Under the pieces are notes generated by a model. That model had not been told where the DNA came from. It did not search any database and saw only the letters and a list, made by a program, of their open reading frames with translations. Positions 21,101 to 28,200 of a stretch of DNA of 64,000 nt are shown one piece after another (positions within the stretch are counted from its first letter, which is position 1; each line of letters starts with the position of its first letter). The stretch is from Spirosoma fluviale. GTDB lineage: Bacteria; Bacteroidota; Bacteroidia; Cytophagales; Spirosomataceae. Location of the stretch: the NCBI RefSeq assembly GCF_900230225.1, contig NZ_OCNH01000009.1, positions 62,001 to 126,000 of the forward strand, read 5' to 3'. A program made the translations under genes and the position numbers.

Positions 21101-22198
21101 CAGAACATTCAATTGACAGGATCGCGATTCAGTATTTCCGAACACACTATCGAGTGGGCAGCCAGCCCTGTTAATCCGGTTCGGCGGGCAGGGATTCATT
21201 CGTTCGGGGCGGGCGGAACGGTGGCTCATATTATTCTGGAGGAACCGCCCGTCAAACCGCAACTACCCGTCGATAGGGAGGAGGAAGTCATTATACCCAT
21301 CTCGGCTAAAAACGAGAAAACGCTCCGTCGATACGTAGCCGATCTGGCAACTTACCTCGATCAACAGCCCGGCAGTACGTTAGCGGACATTGGCTATACA
21401 TTCCAGGTTGGACGAATGCCTATGCCAGTCCGGGTGGCCTTCGTTGCCCGTACTGTGGCCGATTTACACGCCTTACTACAGCAGTGGCAAAAGACAGACG
21501 GGCTGGTTTCGGCCGGAAAAATTGCCTGTTACGATACCTCGAAAGGGGTTGATGGACTACTCTCCGATGACGCTGTGACCAATGAGCTTCTGCTACGTTC
21601 AGCCCTGGATTCTCGTAATCCAACGCTTCTGGCTACGCTCTGGACACGGGGATTGACGATTGACTGGAGTCTCTACTCGGGCAGCAGAAACCACCGGATT
21701 GCACTCCCGACCTATCCTTTCGATAAGCAGTCCTGCTGGTGTGTGCCGTTTGGCAAAACAGCGAGTCTGTCTGTTGAGCCAGTGGTGCAAAAACCGGCGA
21801 TTGCAACGGTAACCAGCCCAACAGATCCTGTATCGGACGAAGTGCTGACAACCCTGACCAGCTTATTGAAACTGCCGGATAGTGGTGTGCTCCTGAATCG
21901 GCCATTAAATGATTTTGGCTGGGACTCAATCAGTATCACCCGCTTTCGCTTCGCTCTGAACGAAAAATTCGGGATTGCGCTACGTTCGCAGGAACTGTCG
22001 GCCTGCGCCACGGCCAATGAGTTATTGGCTTGCGTCCGTGCGTCGGTAGACGATCGGGCACCTCAGGAACACCTGACCACTCTGCCAATTCCGATGCAGT
22101 TACCAGACAAACCAATGGATACCGAAGACTGGTTGAAATCGCTCTCCGAAACAGAGTTAAACCTATTATTCGGACAACTCAACGACTATCAGTCTTAA
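9182..22198 (+). CDS. Hybrid NRPS / trans-AT PKS: Cy-Cy-A(Thr)-PCP-PCP-Ox-Ox-KS0-ACP-KS-ACP-KS-ACP
   Basis: The frame opens at TTG 9152, overlapping the previous stop, but ATG 9182 or 9188 is the more likely start. With ATG 9182 the protein has 4338 residues. Domains in order: heterocyclization pair ~20-870, Thr adenylation ~879-1390, two carriers (Ser1440, Ser1541), duplicated flavin oxidase ~1610-2030, non-elongating KS (Cys2208), ACP (Ser2678), KS (Cys2926), an embedded degenerate carrier, ACP (Ser3518), KS (Cys3768) and ACP (Ser4249). It ends in a short Ser/Glu/Leu-rich tail that may be a docking element. It follows the previous megasynthase with at most a few bases between them and is followed after 10 bases by the next, so all are probably one transcript. 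Expected job: install a 5-methyloxazole from Thr, then extend by polyketide units. Confidence 0.95.
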   Translation: MAMDQHYPIIRVSTSQKNQVFPLTDMQESFLVGKYWGETYDKVGCHAYFEIKIDRLHVERLSQSWNVLVQHHDMLRAVVEADGTQTVREQAPTCVFPTYDFRQATSEEKALHQTAIRREMSHKIYECGEFPLYDIRITRLDNSHALIHVSIDEWIVDAFSIKLLLHQWKQLYECRIQELPPLTVSFRDFVVATRDFEKTNRFQTHRRYWLGKLTAPYFADNLLDLPKNRPEGQSFFTRRALEYTLPAAEWEVIKQRAQRLNVSPTAVLLVAFTEVLGKLTSSHHFGIITTYYNRLPLHPQLNDVLGPFVSTSIHCVDKEPSVAFAEKIVRCQNQLWEDIEHSQYSGITAVRELKTQRAIPKEASIPVVFTSMVGNLNTYEADNWFDTLNYSITQTPQVYLDNQLLERNGSLHVRWDVVGEAFPEQQPEPYFRAFCEQIQYLARPDVSWEQITQPQPVDPLPMTTLQQTILFNHLAGSLPNNNCSIYQEFDVAGIDVRELNRAWNELILHHESLRSVVTCEGTQTILTDVPAYHIVVQDQARESPELRRKLMLAKEFDPLSWPLFDLKITQLHDQRLRLHLHLSVLIADGKSLFTVYRQLFQRSLEPNYPLPAIDYKSVRMAISASTSLDDQHYWESRYRHLPAAPVFNHSVAPGAAGSIQKNRLSRVISGWGQLQNLAANQQIDPNVLLLTAYAETLRQYSNDKEAFALSWVHWDRPTDRVPQAEQVVGEFTSITGVSFPADQPVRVQDYQDLLVQDYRHGLGGSIGVLNKALLATGRQTGVVFTSLMDANDLPESVEIGYGVSFTPGVILDNITFVEGDRLHLNWDYKTAFWQELPIEAMFNAYCTSLENLLLQPAAEEYSETSPDFSMTQHDHADGFRCLHHLFEAQVRETPQAIALTFESQQITYDELNSRANQLAHYLIGKGVGPDVLVGLFLDRSVDMLVSILGVLKAGGAYVPMDVTYPTDRLQTIVEDAEVSFLLSQTALTNKLPVQQRTPVIFVDGQWDDIRPYAITNPRVAVRPDHVAYVIYTSGSTGKPKGVMVCHYNVDRLFTTSEPLFGFGRTDVWTLFHSYAFDFSVWEIWGALLYGGRLVIVPYKVSRSFDAFYQLVCLERVTVLNQTPTAFRQFIQIDLQQPNRTNALRYVIFGGEALEFHILKNWFAKYGDQQPTLVNMYGITETTVHVTYKPIRMNDLTYQASNIGIPLPDLQVYILNESKVQVPDGETGELYVGGLGVTRGYLKRPELTEERFILNPLVPGASGRLYKSGDLGRKLPNGEIEYIGRSDFQVKVRGFRIELGEIENAIVGYEGVSDCIVVVQDRQTDDPKIVAYLIVKPGYRLEAKAIKAAIRHFLPVYMVPNVMKQIDLFPLTDHGKINMKALPWPVSSDEILEMVATSSTGTVQSQETVQWEAELTALIKRRLNVQTLAPDDDFFELGCTSLTIIQLAKEIEKLTSVKIPMEVFLENATLSGLTHYLTSRKDVAPAKELVSTSSIPASTSQTGKPTRSSDEIKALVLSTFCQALNVPTLDLTTDIFDAGATSLTIVNIARKLSASLNQKFPMDVLLDNPTIAGILNHIQQTQSVQSDSQGAAKNSTKETASTLSGYSAQPLSKTKLADLLNLLSCQQTEDGQTYQYASAGGSYAVKSYLYIREAAVEDISAGWYEYDPAEHVLYQLSEGNSNAWPQRIPEDYQSIFPQAAFIMVLAADLRMLKSIYGDACIALASVEAGYMLQLLQKEVKGIGLHEAQLSVFADDLTREIGLSGDHQVITSLLGFDVSTYEQIRPTLTSISDVVRLSDRIVPERLRRQAISNTDFRYLSDQEKQALVKHYQATVRQERANKTKIKLAGESYSPERYYHRRSKRQFTKTPLAPEQLVQWLQTLPVSLLRRINLYIYLKPQAVSGMQEGYYTYQIGRQELTQLPARASKDLKTIHNPFNRSHYEKASFSLFLVADEAAYRSQFNDFGAVRAALDGGRIGQCLMDNQARFGIGVCPIGGVYADVIHHDLQLRDSARLIHSFVGGGYTYRLAAQPKEPSATLPSGTKSTDVAVIGLGLRFPGASTPDELWAILERGGCTTTCDAVHRQELTGTEPGVYSTVAGYLNHIDRFDNYLFKIAPTEARTIDPQERLLLEVTWECLENAGYRAADLETNGKRVGVFTGVMWNDYQHVGLENWQQTQVAQVPALPASLANRISYFFNFTGPSVVVNTSCSASLTALHLAQESLRRGECDFALVSGVNLIGHTYHQSALCTNSILSRTGQSHAFSEEADGLVIGEGAGVILLRRAEDATKQQDHIWGLIKATSIGHTGKTPRFGMSSLDGLAKSLLYALQNAQIDPNSINYVEAAATGASIADATEVRAIQQVFTELNRKGTCAIGSVKPNLGHLEAASGLSQLIKVLLQLQKGYLTPSLVRHPVNPMLDLDESDLVINEALTPWQPTTGAERRRALINSIGSTGSVAHVLVEEAPALSACAPETAGPYAFVLSAASQNQLVQYARKYIDWITENPTCSLASVVELLANGREVFAERLAIICHKPADLRAKLEAFSVNSPAVDVFTGRAASLSSEPLLVDRMAAETVANAWIQGQSIGYKPERSTRKIPLPTYPFEQNAFWLSTDKAKSLFRAPVSNVSEPANKPVPTESTDGILVQLGNYLRTQFADVTGCSSDRLTLQTTFDEVGLNSMMIVALNEQLNNDLGSLPKTLFFECRNLDETARRIVDHQPANLPTYFGRNVTALPDELQPVAEPLFVTTDKTTDTDAIVIVGLHARMPQADSVDEYWNNLATGTDCITEIPAERWAYQPYFNPDRHHKGTIYSKWGGFIRDADRFDPLFFGISPAEAELLDPQERLFLQGSYAALEDAGYTKESLHKEFGGRVGVYVGVMYSEYQQLGVEQMERGNPVSLGSSSGSIASRVSHWFDFNGPSMAVDTMCSSSLTALDLAVDAITNGKCEMAIVGGINLSLHPHKYLMHAQMKMVSAEGKCKSFSNQGDGFVAGEGVGVVILTKKSRAIEHHDSIYGIIRAVHINHDGKTNGYTVPNPNAQTALIQEALRKADVHPRTISYIEAHGTGTSLGDPIEITGLTRAFAAQTSDRQFCAIGSAKSNIGHLEAASGIAGLIKVCLQLKYRCLVPSIHAAELNTNIEFNNTPFVVQRQLSEWKRPVLPDEHGQLTEHPRRAGISSFGAGGVNAHVIIEEYESNASQPPFAENRPQLFIFSAKNQSVLRQLLLNAQSSLERRGVGPKIQRNARLSTELKTLFWDEFKIDVVDTALSLSDLEFNRGMLLRLADLLSARFGRNLSESFFATTPSFDDLLIYIDQASSSTTSLLPTDALPSAGDVAYSLQIGREHQPERIAIIAETLDELYRQLQAYVAGELSERLFTSGTNFAASDANPAQIASWWTQNNLRALAETWVRGGTIDWVQLRRADSNQKVSLPTYPFERQRYWVPEAIGALVPNAPEHKVNTQVPILPTATADSMPPSPAPLSGPDFRPRILSQLINTASAIVKVPTAAFSAAANWNDVGFDSIKLEELTRLLKPVFGIDLPVNVFYEHLTASKLTDYLLSEHIDRLNATSVNKTSATQPVKPTFVEKPEPVSVSTEPGAMSMPIAVIGLHAMLPGCAGQDDFWSRLTTGQPVLSEIPAERWDWHTVYGNPLTDPGKTGIKWGGFIDGVDQFDPLFFGISPAEAEIMDPQQRLLLECAWKAWEHAGYVPADLSNTSIGVYIGASSGEYEQVLQQSGIPVDAYHALSRSRAMLANRISHLLNLGGPSLSVDTACSSTLVALHQAVQAIRAGECQMAMIGGVNLLLTPTTLISYDKAEMLSSDGIIRTFDTDANGYIPSEGVGAFVLKPLDQAVRDGDTVHAVVRGTGIAHGGRSMRLTAPNPIGHREAIRSALRSAAIDPATVSYVEAHGVAATVSDAVEVNMFVDMYGQADGPAGYIGSLKPVMGHLECASGVAALLKLILAFRNKTLPGNQQLSTLNQNIQLTGSRFSISEHTIEWAASPVNPVRRAGIHSFGAGGTVAHIILEEPPVKPQLPVDREEEVIIPISAKNEKTLRRYVADLATYLDQQPGSTLADIGYTFQVGRMPMPVRVAFVARTVADLHALLQQWQKTDGLVSAGKIACYDTSKGVDGLLSDDAVTNELLLRSALDSRNPTLLATLWTRGLTIDWSLYSGSRNHRIALPTYPFDKQSCWCVPFGKTASLSVEPVVQKPAIATVTSPTDPVSDEVLTTLTSLLKLPDSGVLLNRPLNDFGWDSISITRFRFALNEKFGIALRSQELSACATANELLACVRASVDDRAPQEHLTTLPIPMQLPDKPMDTEDWLKSLSETELNLLFGQLNDYQS
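9239..11790 (+). other. Tandem heterocyclization (Cy-Cy) domains of the Thr module
   Basis: The first copy begins FPLTDMQESFLVGK and carries DEWIVDAFS (codons from 9635), a perfect Dx4Dx2S heterocyclization motif in place of the HHxxxDG of ordinary condensation domains. The second copy begins LPMTTLQQTI and reads SVLIADGKS (from 10928). Its first Asp is Ser, while the second Asp and the Ser remain. In known tandem Cy systems such as VibF, amide formation and cyclodehydration are divided between the two copies. The loss of the Asp suggests the same kind of division here. Confidence 0.88.
11815..13920 (+). other. Threonine adenylation domain and tandem PCPs
   Basis: The A3 motif is YTSGSTGKPKGVM. 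Pocket residues read by alignment to GrsA from FDFSVWE, VLNQTP, VIFGGE, NMYGITETTVH and the A10 Lys give D-F-W-N-I-G-M-V-H-K, the textbook Thr code. Two carriers follow, with motifs LGCTSLT (Ser codon 13499) and AGATSLT (Ser codon 13802). Thr fed to a cyclization pair and an oxidase gives a 5-methyloxazole. Confidence 0.9.
14000..15275 (+). other. Duplicated McbC/SagB-like Ox (azoline dehydrogenase) region
   Basis: Two nitroreductase-fold halves lie in tandem. The first has YASAGGSYAVKSYLY, like the PSAGG motif of SagB/McbC-type flavin dehydrogenases, and SAGWYEYDPAEHVLY, but lacks the N-terminal Arg-rich flavin motif. The second has RRSKRQF and a C-terminal GVCPIGG stretch but lacks PSAGG. 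The halves look complementary, like a covalent version of the FMN-binding homodimer. Expected role: FMN-dependent oxidation of the methyloxazoline to methyloxazole. Confidence 0.8.
15310..17345 (+). other. Probable non-elongating KS0 with ACP
   Basis: The KS keeps the acyl-binding Cys (NTSCSASL, Cys codon 15803) and the last His (LGHLEAASG), but the EAHGTGT motif reads EAAATGA, so the His needed for malonyl decarboxylation is Ala (codon 16208). In trans-AT systems this is the mark of KS0 domains that pass the chain on without extending it. The following ACP motif is GLNSMM (Ser codon 17213). Confidence 0.82.
17435..19860 (+). other. PKS module KS-(degenerate carrier)-ACP
   Basis: The KS has DTMCSSSL (Met before the Cys; Cys codon 17957), EAHGTGT and NIGHLEAASG, so it should elongate. 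The linker after it contains an inserted stretch (about 18930-19110) shaped like a carrier domain, LSDLEFNRGMLLRLADLL followed by a typical helix III end, in which the Ser position is Arg (codon 18998). The true ACP follows with GFDSIKL (Ser codon 19733). No reducing domains are present, so the beta-keto group would stay unless acted on in trans. Confidence 0.8.
19975..22198 (+). other. PKS module KS-ACP preceding the second oxazole module
   Basis: The KS has DTACSSTL (Cys codon 20483). The first His motif reads EAHGVAATVSDAVE, so His is kept (codon 20888) but the rest is altered, and the last His is in MGHLECASG. The ACP motif is GWDSISI (Ser codon 21926). Like the KS that ends the previous protein it lacks reducing domains, has DAVE for DPIE and directly precedes a Cy-Cy pair. 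Whether it elongates is uncertain. Confidence 0.8.
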
Positions 22199-22208
22199 CG
22201 CCTTCAGC

Positions 22209-25200
22209 ATGGAAACTACCCAATTCTATACCTGGTCAGAGCAGCAGAAGCGTGACTGGCTGTCCCGGCGCTTACAAACGACCGCTAAAAGGCCTGTTGC
22301 TGTTCCATCTGACCTGTCGAACCAGCCGGCAGCCTCGAATCTGGCCGATAGGACCAACCGATCGGGCCCTTACCCATTGACCGATATTCAGACGTCGTTT
22401 CTGGTAGGCAAATCCATTGGTGCCAAATCAGACCGCGTAGGCTGCCATTACTACTGCGAATTTCGATTCGATGCGATTGAAAACGATCGACTACAGGACG
22501 CCTTGAATCTCGTAGTGGCCCGGCATGACATATTGAGAACCCAGATTAGAACGGACGGTACTCAGCAACTTCGGAGCGACACCCCGGTAATTCAGATTCC
22601 AACGACACCAGTCGATGGGCTGTTTCACGAAGAAAACAAAACGTTGATGGCAGTACGGAGGGAGTTATCTCACCGATTTTATACAGCCGATGAGTGGCCT
22701 TATTTTCAGTTATGTATCACTAAATTCATCGACGCGGCTGTACTGCATTTTAGCATCGACGAGTGGATTGCCGATGCCATGAGCGTAGAAACGCTGCTTG
22801 GCGAACTGGAAATAGCTTATCAGGGACACGTTCTGACCAGTCCATCGGCTCAGTTTTCGGACTATCAGCAGCAATTGGAGCGAGTATCATCGCCCGGAAA
22901 GGCTCAACAGCAACTGGAAAACTACTGGAAGCCTAAGCTGGCCACTCTGCCCGCCGACCCTGCCCCGTTCCCTCAAACCACCAAAACACCTTCCAATGGA
23001 GTGTATTTTGAGCGCAAGACGCGCAGTTTCATCGTGTCGGCAGGGCATTGGCAACGGATACAGCGTTTCTGCGATCAGCAGCAGGTTTCCGCTTCGGCGT
23101 TGTTGGTAACGATACTGGCTGAGTCGCTATTTTTTCGTCGTGAACCAGGCCAGTATCCCATCCTGATGACGTTTTTCAACCGGTTTCCGGTATTGCCAAA
23201 GGTCGATACCATTGTTGGGCCGTTTATTTCTTCCTCCATCTTTCAGGCGTCAGTACGTCAGGAGCTGCCGCTCCGGGAAGTAGTTGCCGAGCATCAGAAG
23301 CAACTCTGGAATGACCTCGATCATAGCGTAGTCAGTGGTATTGCTGTACTTCGTTCCCTAAAGCAGGCGCAGTCCGTAGCGTCATCGTATTCGATTCCGG
23401 TTGTATTCACCAGCTTACTCAATACACTTGCCCGTGAACAGTCTACCTGGCGTGACCGACTGACGTACTCGATTTCGCAAACTCCTCAGATATTCTTCGA
23501 TCATCAGGTGTTTAGTAATAATGGTCAACTACACCTGAAATTCGATTACGTCGACGAAGTGGTTGGTGCCGAATGGGCAGAGAGCACCATGCACCTGTAC
23601 GTCAATACGTTACTAGCCATTGCCGCTATGGAGCCGGAAACCGATTCCGATGTAACGGTGGCTCAATTGCTCAATCGGGTGGCCTCAACCAGCAAATCTT
23701 TCATCAATACAGGCGAAGCCAGGAATTTACCTCAGTCAGCAGCTACGGCCAATTCGGTATTTCCGCTGACGGCCTTGCAACAGGCTTATTGTTTCGGACG
23801 CAATCGCCAGCAAGGGCAATCCCGGACCAGCAGCAGCGTGTATTATGAATTTGAGGTCGAAACGATTGACGTAGCCCGCCTGGAAACGGCGCTGAATGAC
23901 CTCATTGGCACCCACGACATGATGCGTGCGGTTGTCTTTCCGGCTAGAAATCAGCAACAGGTACTGACGAATCCGGGACATTATGCCATTCAAACCCAAT
24001 CGGTCGGACCGGATAAATCCGGGATTCAACAGGCACGATTGAAGCAACGGGAACGGTTCGTGAACCACGAATTTGTGCTATCGCAATGGCCTTTGTTTCA
24101 GGTGGCGGTGAGTCGTTTTGAGGGCGCTTCGGCCGTATTGCATGTGTTGTTCGATACCCTTGTTTTCGATGGACAAAGCATCAACACCATCCTTTATCAA
24201 CTCATTCGACACTATCAGGACGCAACGTACGTGCTGCCCAGGCCAACGTTTTCATTTCGGCAGCACGTCGTCCAACTGGAGCAGTTTAGTCTCTCGAAAG
24301 CGTCGGTTCCTGCGTGGACGTACTGGAAAGACAAATTCGCTACCCTCCCGGTCGCCCCGCGTTTAGCCGTTGGTCAGGGAGCCGTAGCTGCTTCGTCGGG
24401 ACGTGTTCGCCATGATTATGAGTTTGATGCCTGGCCTCAACTCGTTGCAAAAGCGCAGGAACTTGGCGTCGAGCCAGGCGTACTGCTGTTCAGTCTGTAT
24501 CAATATGTTCTTGAGCAAGCTCAGCCTGATGCGCAGCCGTTTACGCTGGTGATGGTAAACTGGGACCGCCCGATTTACCAGTCCGATCTGAAAACGACCG
24601 TGGGTGATTTTACGCTCGTTAGCTGGATCACCAGTCCGGCAGAAGCACCCCGTTCACTCACAGACCGCATCCTGGCTAATGATCGCCAAAATCGACAGGA
24701 TGTGTATTACTCGTCTGTATCGGGACTCAGTGGTTATCAGCGGGCCGCTGCCACAGATAGCCGACTCCGGCAGCAACAATATCCGTATGTCTTCACGAAC
24801 CTCATCAGCGATACCCAGTCGCTGTTCGTTGATCCCGGTTTCCGGCTTTCATACAGCCTCAGTACCACGCCCAATGTGTTTCTGGATGTCATCAATTTTG
24901 CCATTGGCGACCGCCTGCATTTTCACTGGGATGAGACGGAGGGCGTGTTTCCTGCGGGTTTGATTTCATCGTTATTTTCTGCTTACATCCGCCTGCTCGA
25001 TTACGTTGCCACTACACCCAACGCCTGGACTATGCACGACTTTTCTATACTGCAGGACGACGTAGCAACGGCTACGGTTGATGCCACAACTGACCAGCTG
25101 ATCAACAGTTCTACCGGCCCCTGGAATGATACCTTTCAGCCGTATGATCTCACAACGCCCATTCACAAGCATATTGAAGCCCGGGCTGCTGAGCAGCCTG

Positions 25201-28200
25201 CCCATCCGGCTGTGGTAGTCAACGGGCAGTCGATAAATTATGGTGAATTCAACGCTAATGCTAATGCATTGGCAGCCTGCCTGCGGGATAAGGGAACGGC
25301 CGCCAATCAGGTAGTTGCGGTGTTGATGGATCGCTCGTATGAAATGGTCCTGACCCTGGTTGCGATTTTAAAAGCAGGAGGAGCCTACCTGCCAATTGAT
25401 CCGTCGTTACCCGCCGAACGAATAGCGCACATGCTTGAAAATGCGGGCGTACGAGTGCTGTGTATGCAGGATACATACCAGCATCTGGTGGAACGCTTCG
25501 ACGGTCAACGTATCAACTGCCAACGGGAGTTTGATCAGATTTACGCAAGCTATCCCGCACATAATCCGAACGTTGTGTCTGATCCGGAAAGCCTGGCTTA
25601 CGTTATCTATACGTCTGGTTCGACGGGTAAGCCTAAAGGGTGCATGATTTCTCACCGGGCAATAGCCAATCGATTGCTCTGGATGCAGGCCGCGTATCCA
25701 TTGCAGACTTCCGATAAAATTCTTCAGAAAACCCCCTATAGTTTCGATGTGTCGGTATGGGAGTTTTTCTGGCCTTTGATGATGGGCGCTACGGTCGTGG
25801 TGGCCAAACCAAATGGTCACCGTGATCCTCGCTATTTAGTTAATCTTATCAATCAGGAGGGCGTAACGGTCTGTCATTTTGTGCCGTCCATGTTTGCGGT
25901 CTTCCTGAATGAACCACAGGTGTCTACCTGCCAAACGCTCCGGTACATCTTTACCAGTGGCGAAGCGTTACCCTATACGCTGATCGAGCGCCATGCCGAT
26001 CAGTTGGCAGCTGTGCTGGTCAACCTCTACGGCCCAACGGAAGCTGCCGTGGACGTAACGTACTGGAACTGCGAAAAACGGGCTGATAAAAAAGTTTTCA
26101 TCGGTCGGCCCATTGCGAATATCCAGATTCATATTCTGGATGAACACCTAAATCCAGTTCCGGTAGGCGAAACGGGTGAACTCTACCTGGCTGGCGTTGG
26201 GCTGGCGCAAGGGTATCTGAATAACCCTGCGTTGACCCAGGAACGCTTTATCGACAATCCGATTAACCCACAGTTTTCGGCTAAGCTCTACAAAACCGGT
26301 GATGAAGGACGATATGATACCGATGGGAACATTGAATTTCTTGGTCGGCGCGATTTTCAGGTAAAAATCAGGGGGTTACGCATTGAATTGGGTGAGATTG
26401 AGCTGGCTTTGCTGGCAATTAATACGATTCGGGAAGCGGTGGTGCTTGTGCAGGATGCGGCTGGTGCCGACCCTCGTCTGGTGGCGTACCTGACCGTATC
26501 GAACCACTTCGACCTGACTGATGTGCGTCGTCAACTGGCGGCACAGCTACCGGCCTACTGCCTGCCACAACACATAGTCGTGCTGGATACGTTGCCGGTT
26601 ACGGTGCATGGAAAGCTGGACCGCCATGCTCTGCCCTGGCCAGTGCCAGCCGCAACGGGCGATGCTGAGCAGAAGCTGGCCGAATCGAATGACACGGCGC
26701 AACGAATAACCAGACTGGTCAGTGAGTTCGCTCAGGCCATGACAGAAAGCCTTCAGATAACAAAGCTGAGCGCAACCAGCGACTTTTTTGAGTTAGGCGC
26801 TACGTCGTTTACACTAATTAATGTGCTCCAGCAAGTAGCCGGGAAGGATGCAGAACTGGAATTGCCCATCGACATTGTGATGGCGAATCCTACGCTCCAG
26901 GGTATTCAGGATTATTTGCAGCATACATTTCAGAAATTGCCGGATGCTACTTCGGCGACTTTAATCGACAGGGTGGCCATTAAAATAGAACAAACGACAC
27001 AGCCCAAACCGGTCAATAATGATGCGTTGGTGGCTGACTTAATGGCCTTTGTTCAAACCTTCCTGCAACAGCAATTGCGGCTGACCGATGCAATTCAGGA
27101 AAATACTAACTTTTTTGAACTGGGTGCTACGTCGCTGACAATCATCAATTTAGCGCAAAGTTTATCCGAACAGTTTGCGTGCGACGTATCGGTTGAAGAA
27201 CTGCTGGGAGTCAGTACGTTGCGTACGCTGCGAACTTACCTGAAACAAACGACGGCTCCGGCACCAGCGATTGTACACCAGCCGGCAGCAAGTGTTTTGG
27301 AGGAAGTGCTGCCGTTCAACGAATTTTCTGCCTGGCTGGAAAATCTGAAAGCTCTTGAGTACGAGGGGAAAATGCGCTATGCCTATCCGTCGGCCGGTGG
27401 GGTTTACCCACTGCAAACGTATGTGTATGTGAAGCCCGATCGGATTGAAGGCATCACGGCTGGGTACTATTACTATCATCCGCTGGAACATGCGCTCTAT
27501 GCTTTGAGCGGCCAGCGTCAGCTTTCGGCATATACCAAGTCAACAGCTGCCCGATTGGTTGACGAAGCTGCTTTTGTGGTTTTCTTCGTGGGCTGTCTTG
27601 ATGCGATCGAGCCCTTGTACCTGAACGTCAGTTCCTACTTTATTACGCTCGATGCCGGGTATGCGGGCCAACTGTTGTTCGATAAACGAGGGGCGCTGCA
27701 ACTTACCACCACGACGGCATTTAATTCGGAAGCCATTCGAACGGACTTACAACTAGACGGGCGCTACGTCTTTACATACGCGCTCGTTGGCACAACTGGC
27801 TCCTCAGCTCGGCATTGGCAATCGACCGGCCTCTTCGACCAGCTAACCGTCGGACAACCAGAAACACTTGCATTCAGACAGGCGGATGAACTGAACGAAT
27901 TAAAGTACAGTCGGCTCACCGCCGAACAGAAGCAGGAACTCGAAAACCGTCACCTCCAGATTCGGGTGTTCAAGCCGGACCAGACCCGCATCGCGCTGGC
28001 AGCCACCGGTGCGGGCATGACCTCAAGTACCTATCGTCAGCGGTCAGCCAAGCGGCAATTTACGGGTCAGCTCATTCCCCAGGCGCAGTTGATCGACTGG
28101 CTGAAACAGGAAACCGTCACTATGGCCGCTAGCCTTCGGATACTGATTTATGTGAAGCCCAATTCTGTAAAATCGCTGGAGGCTGGTTATTATTGGTATA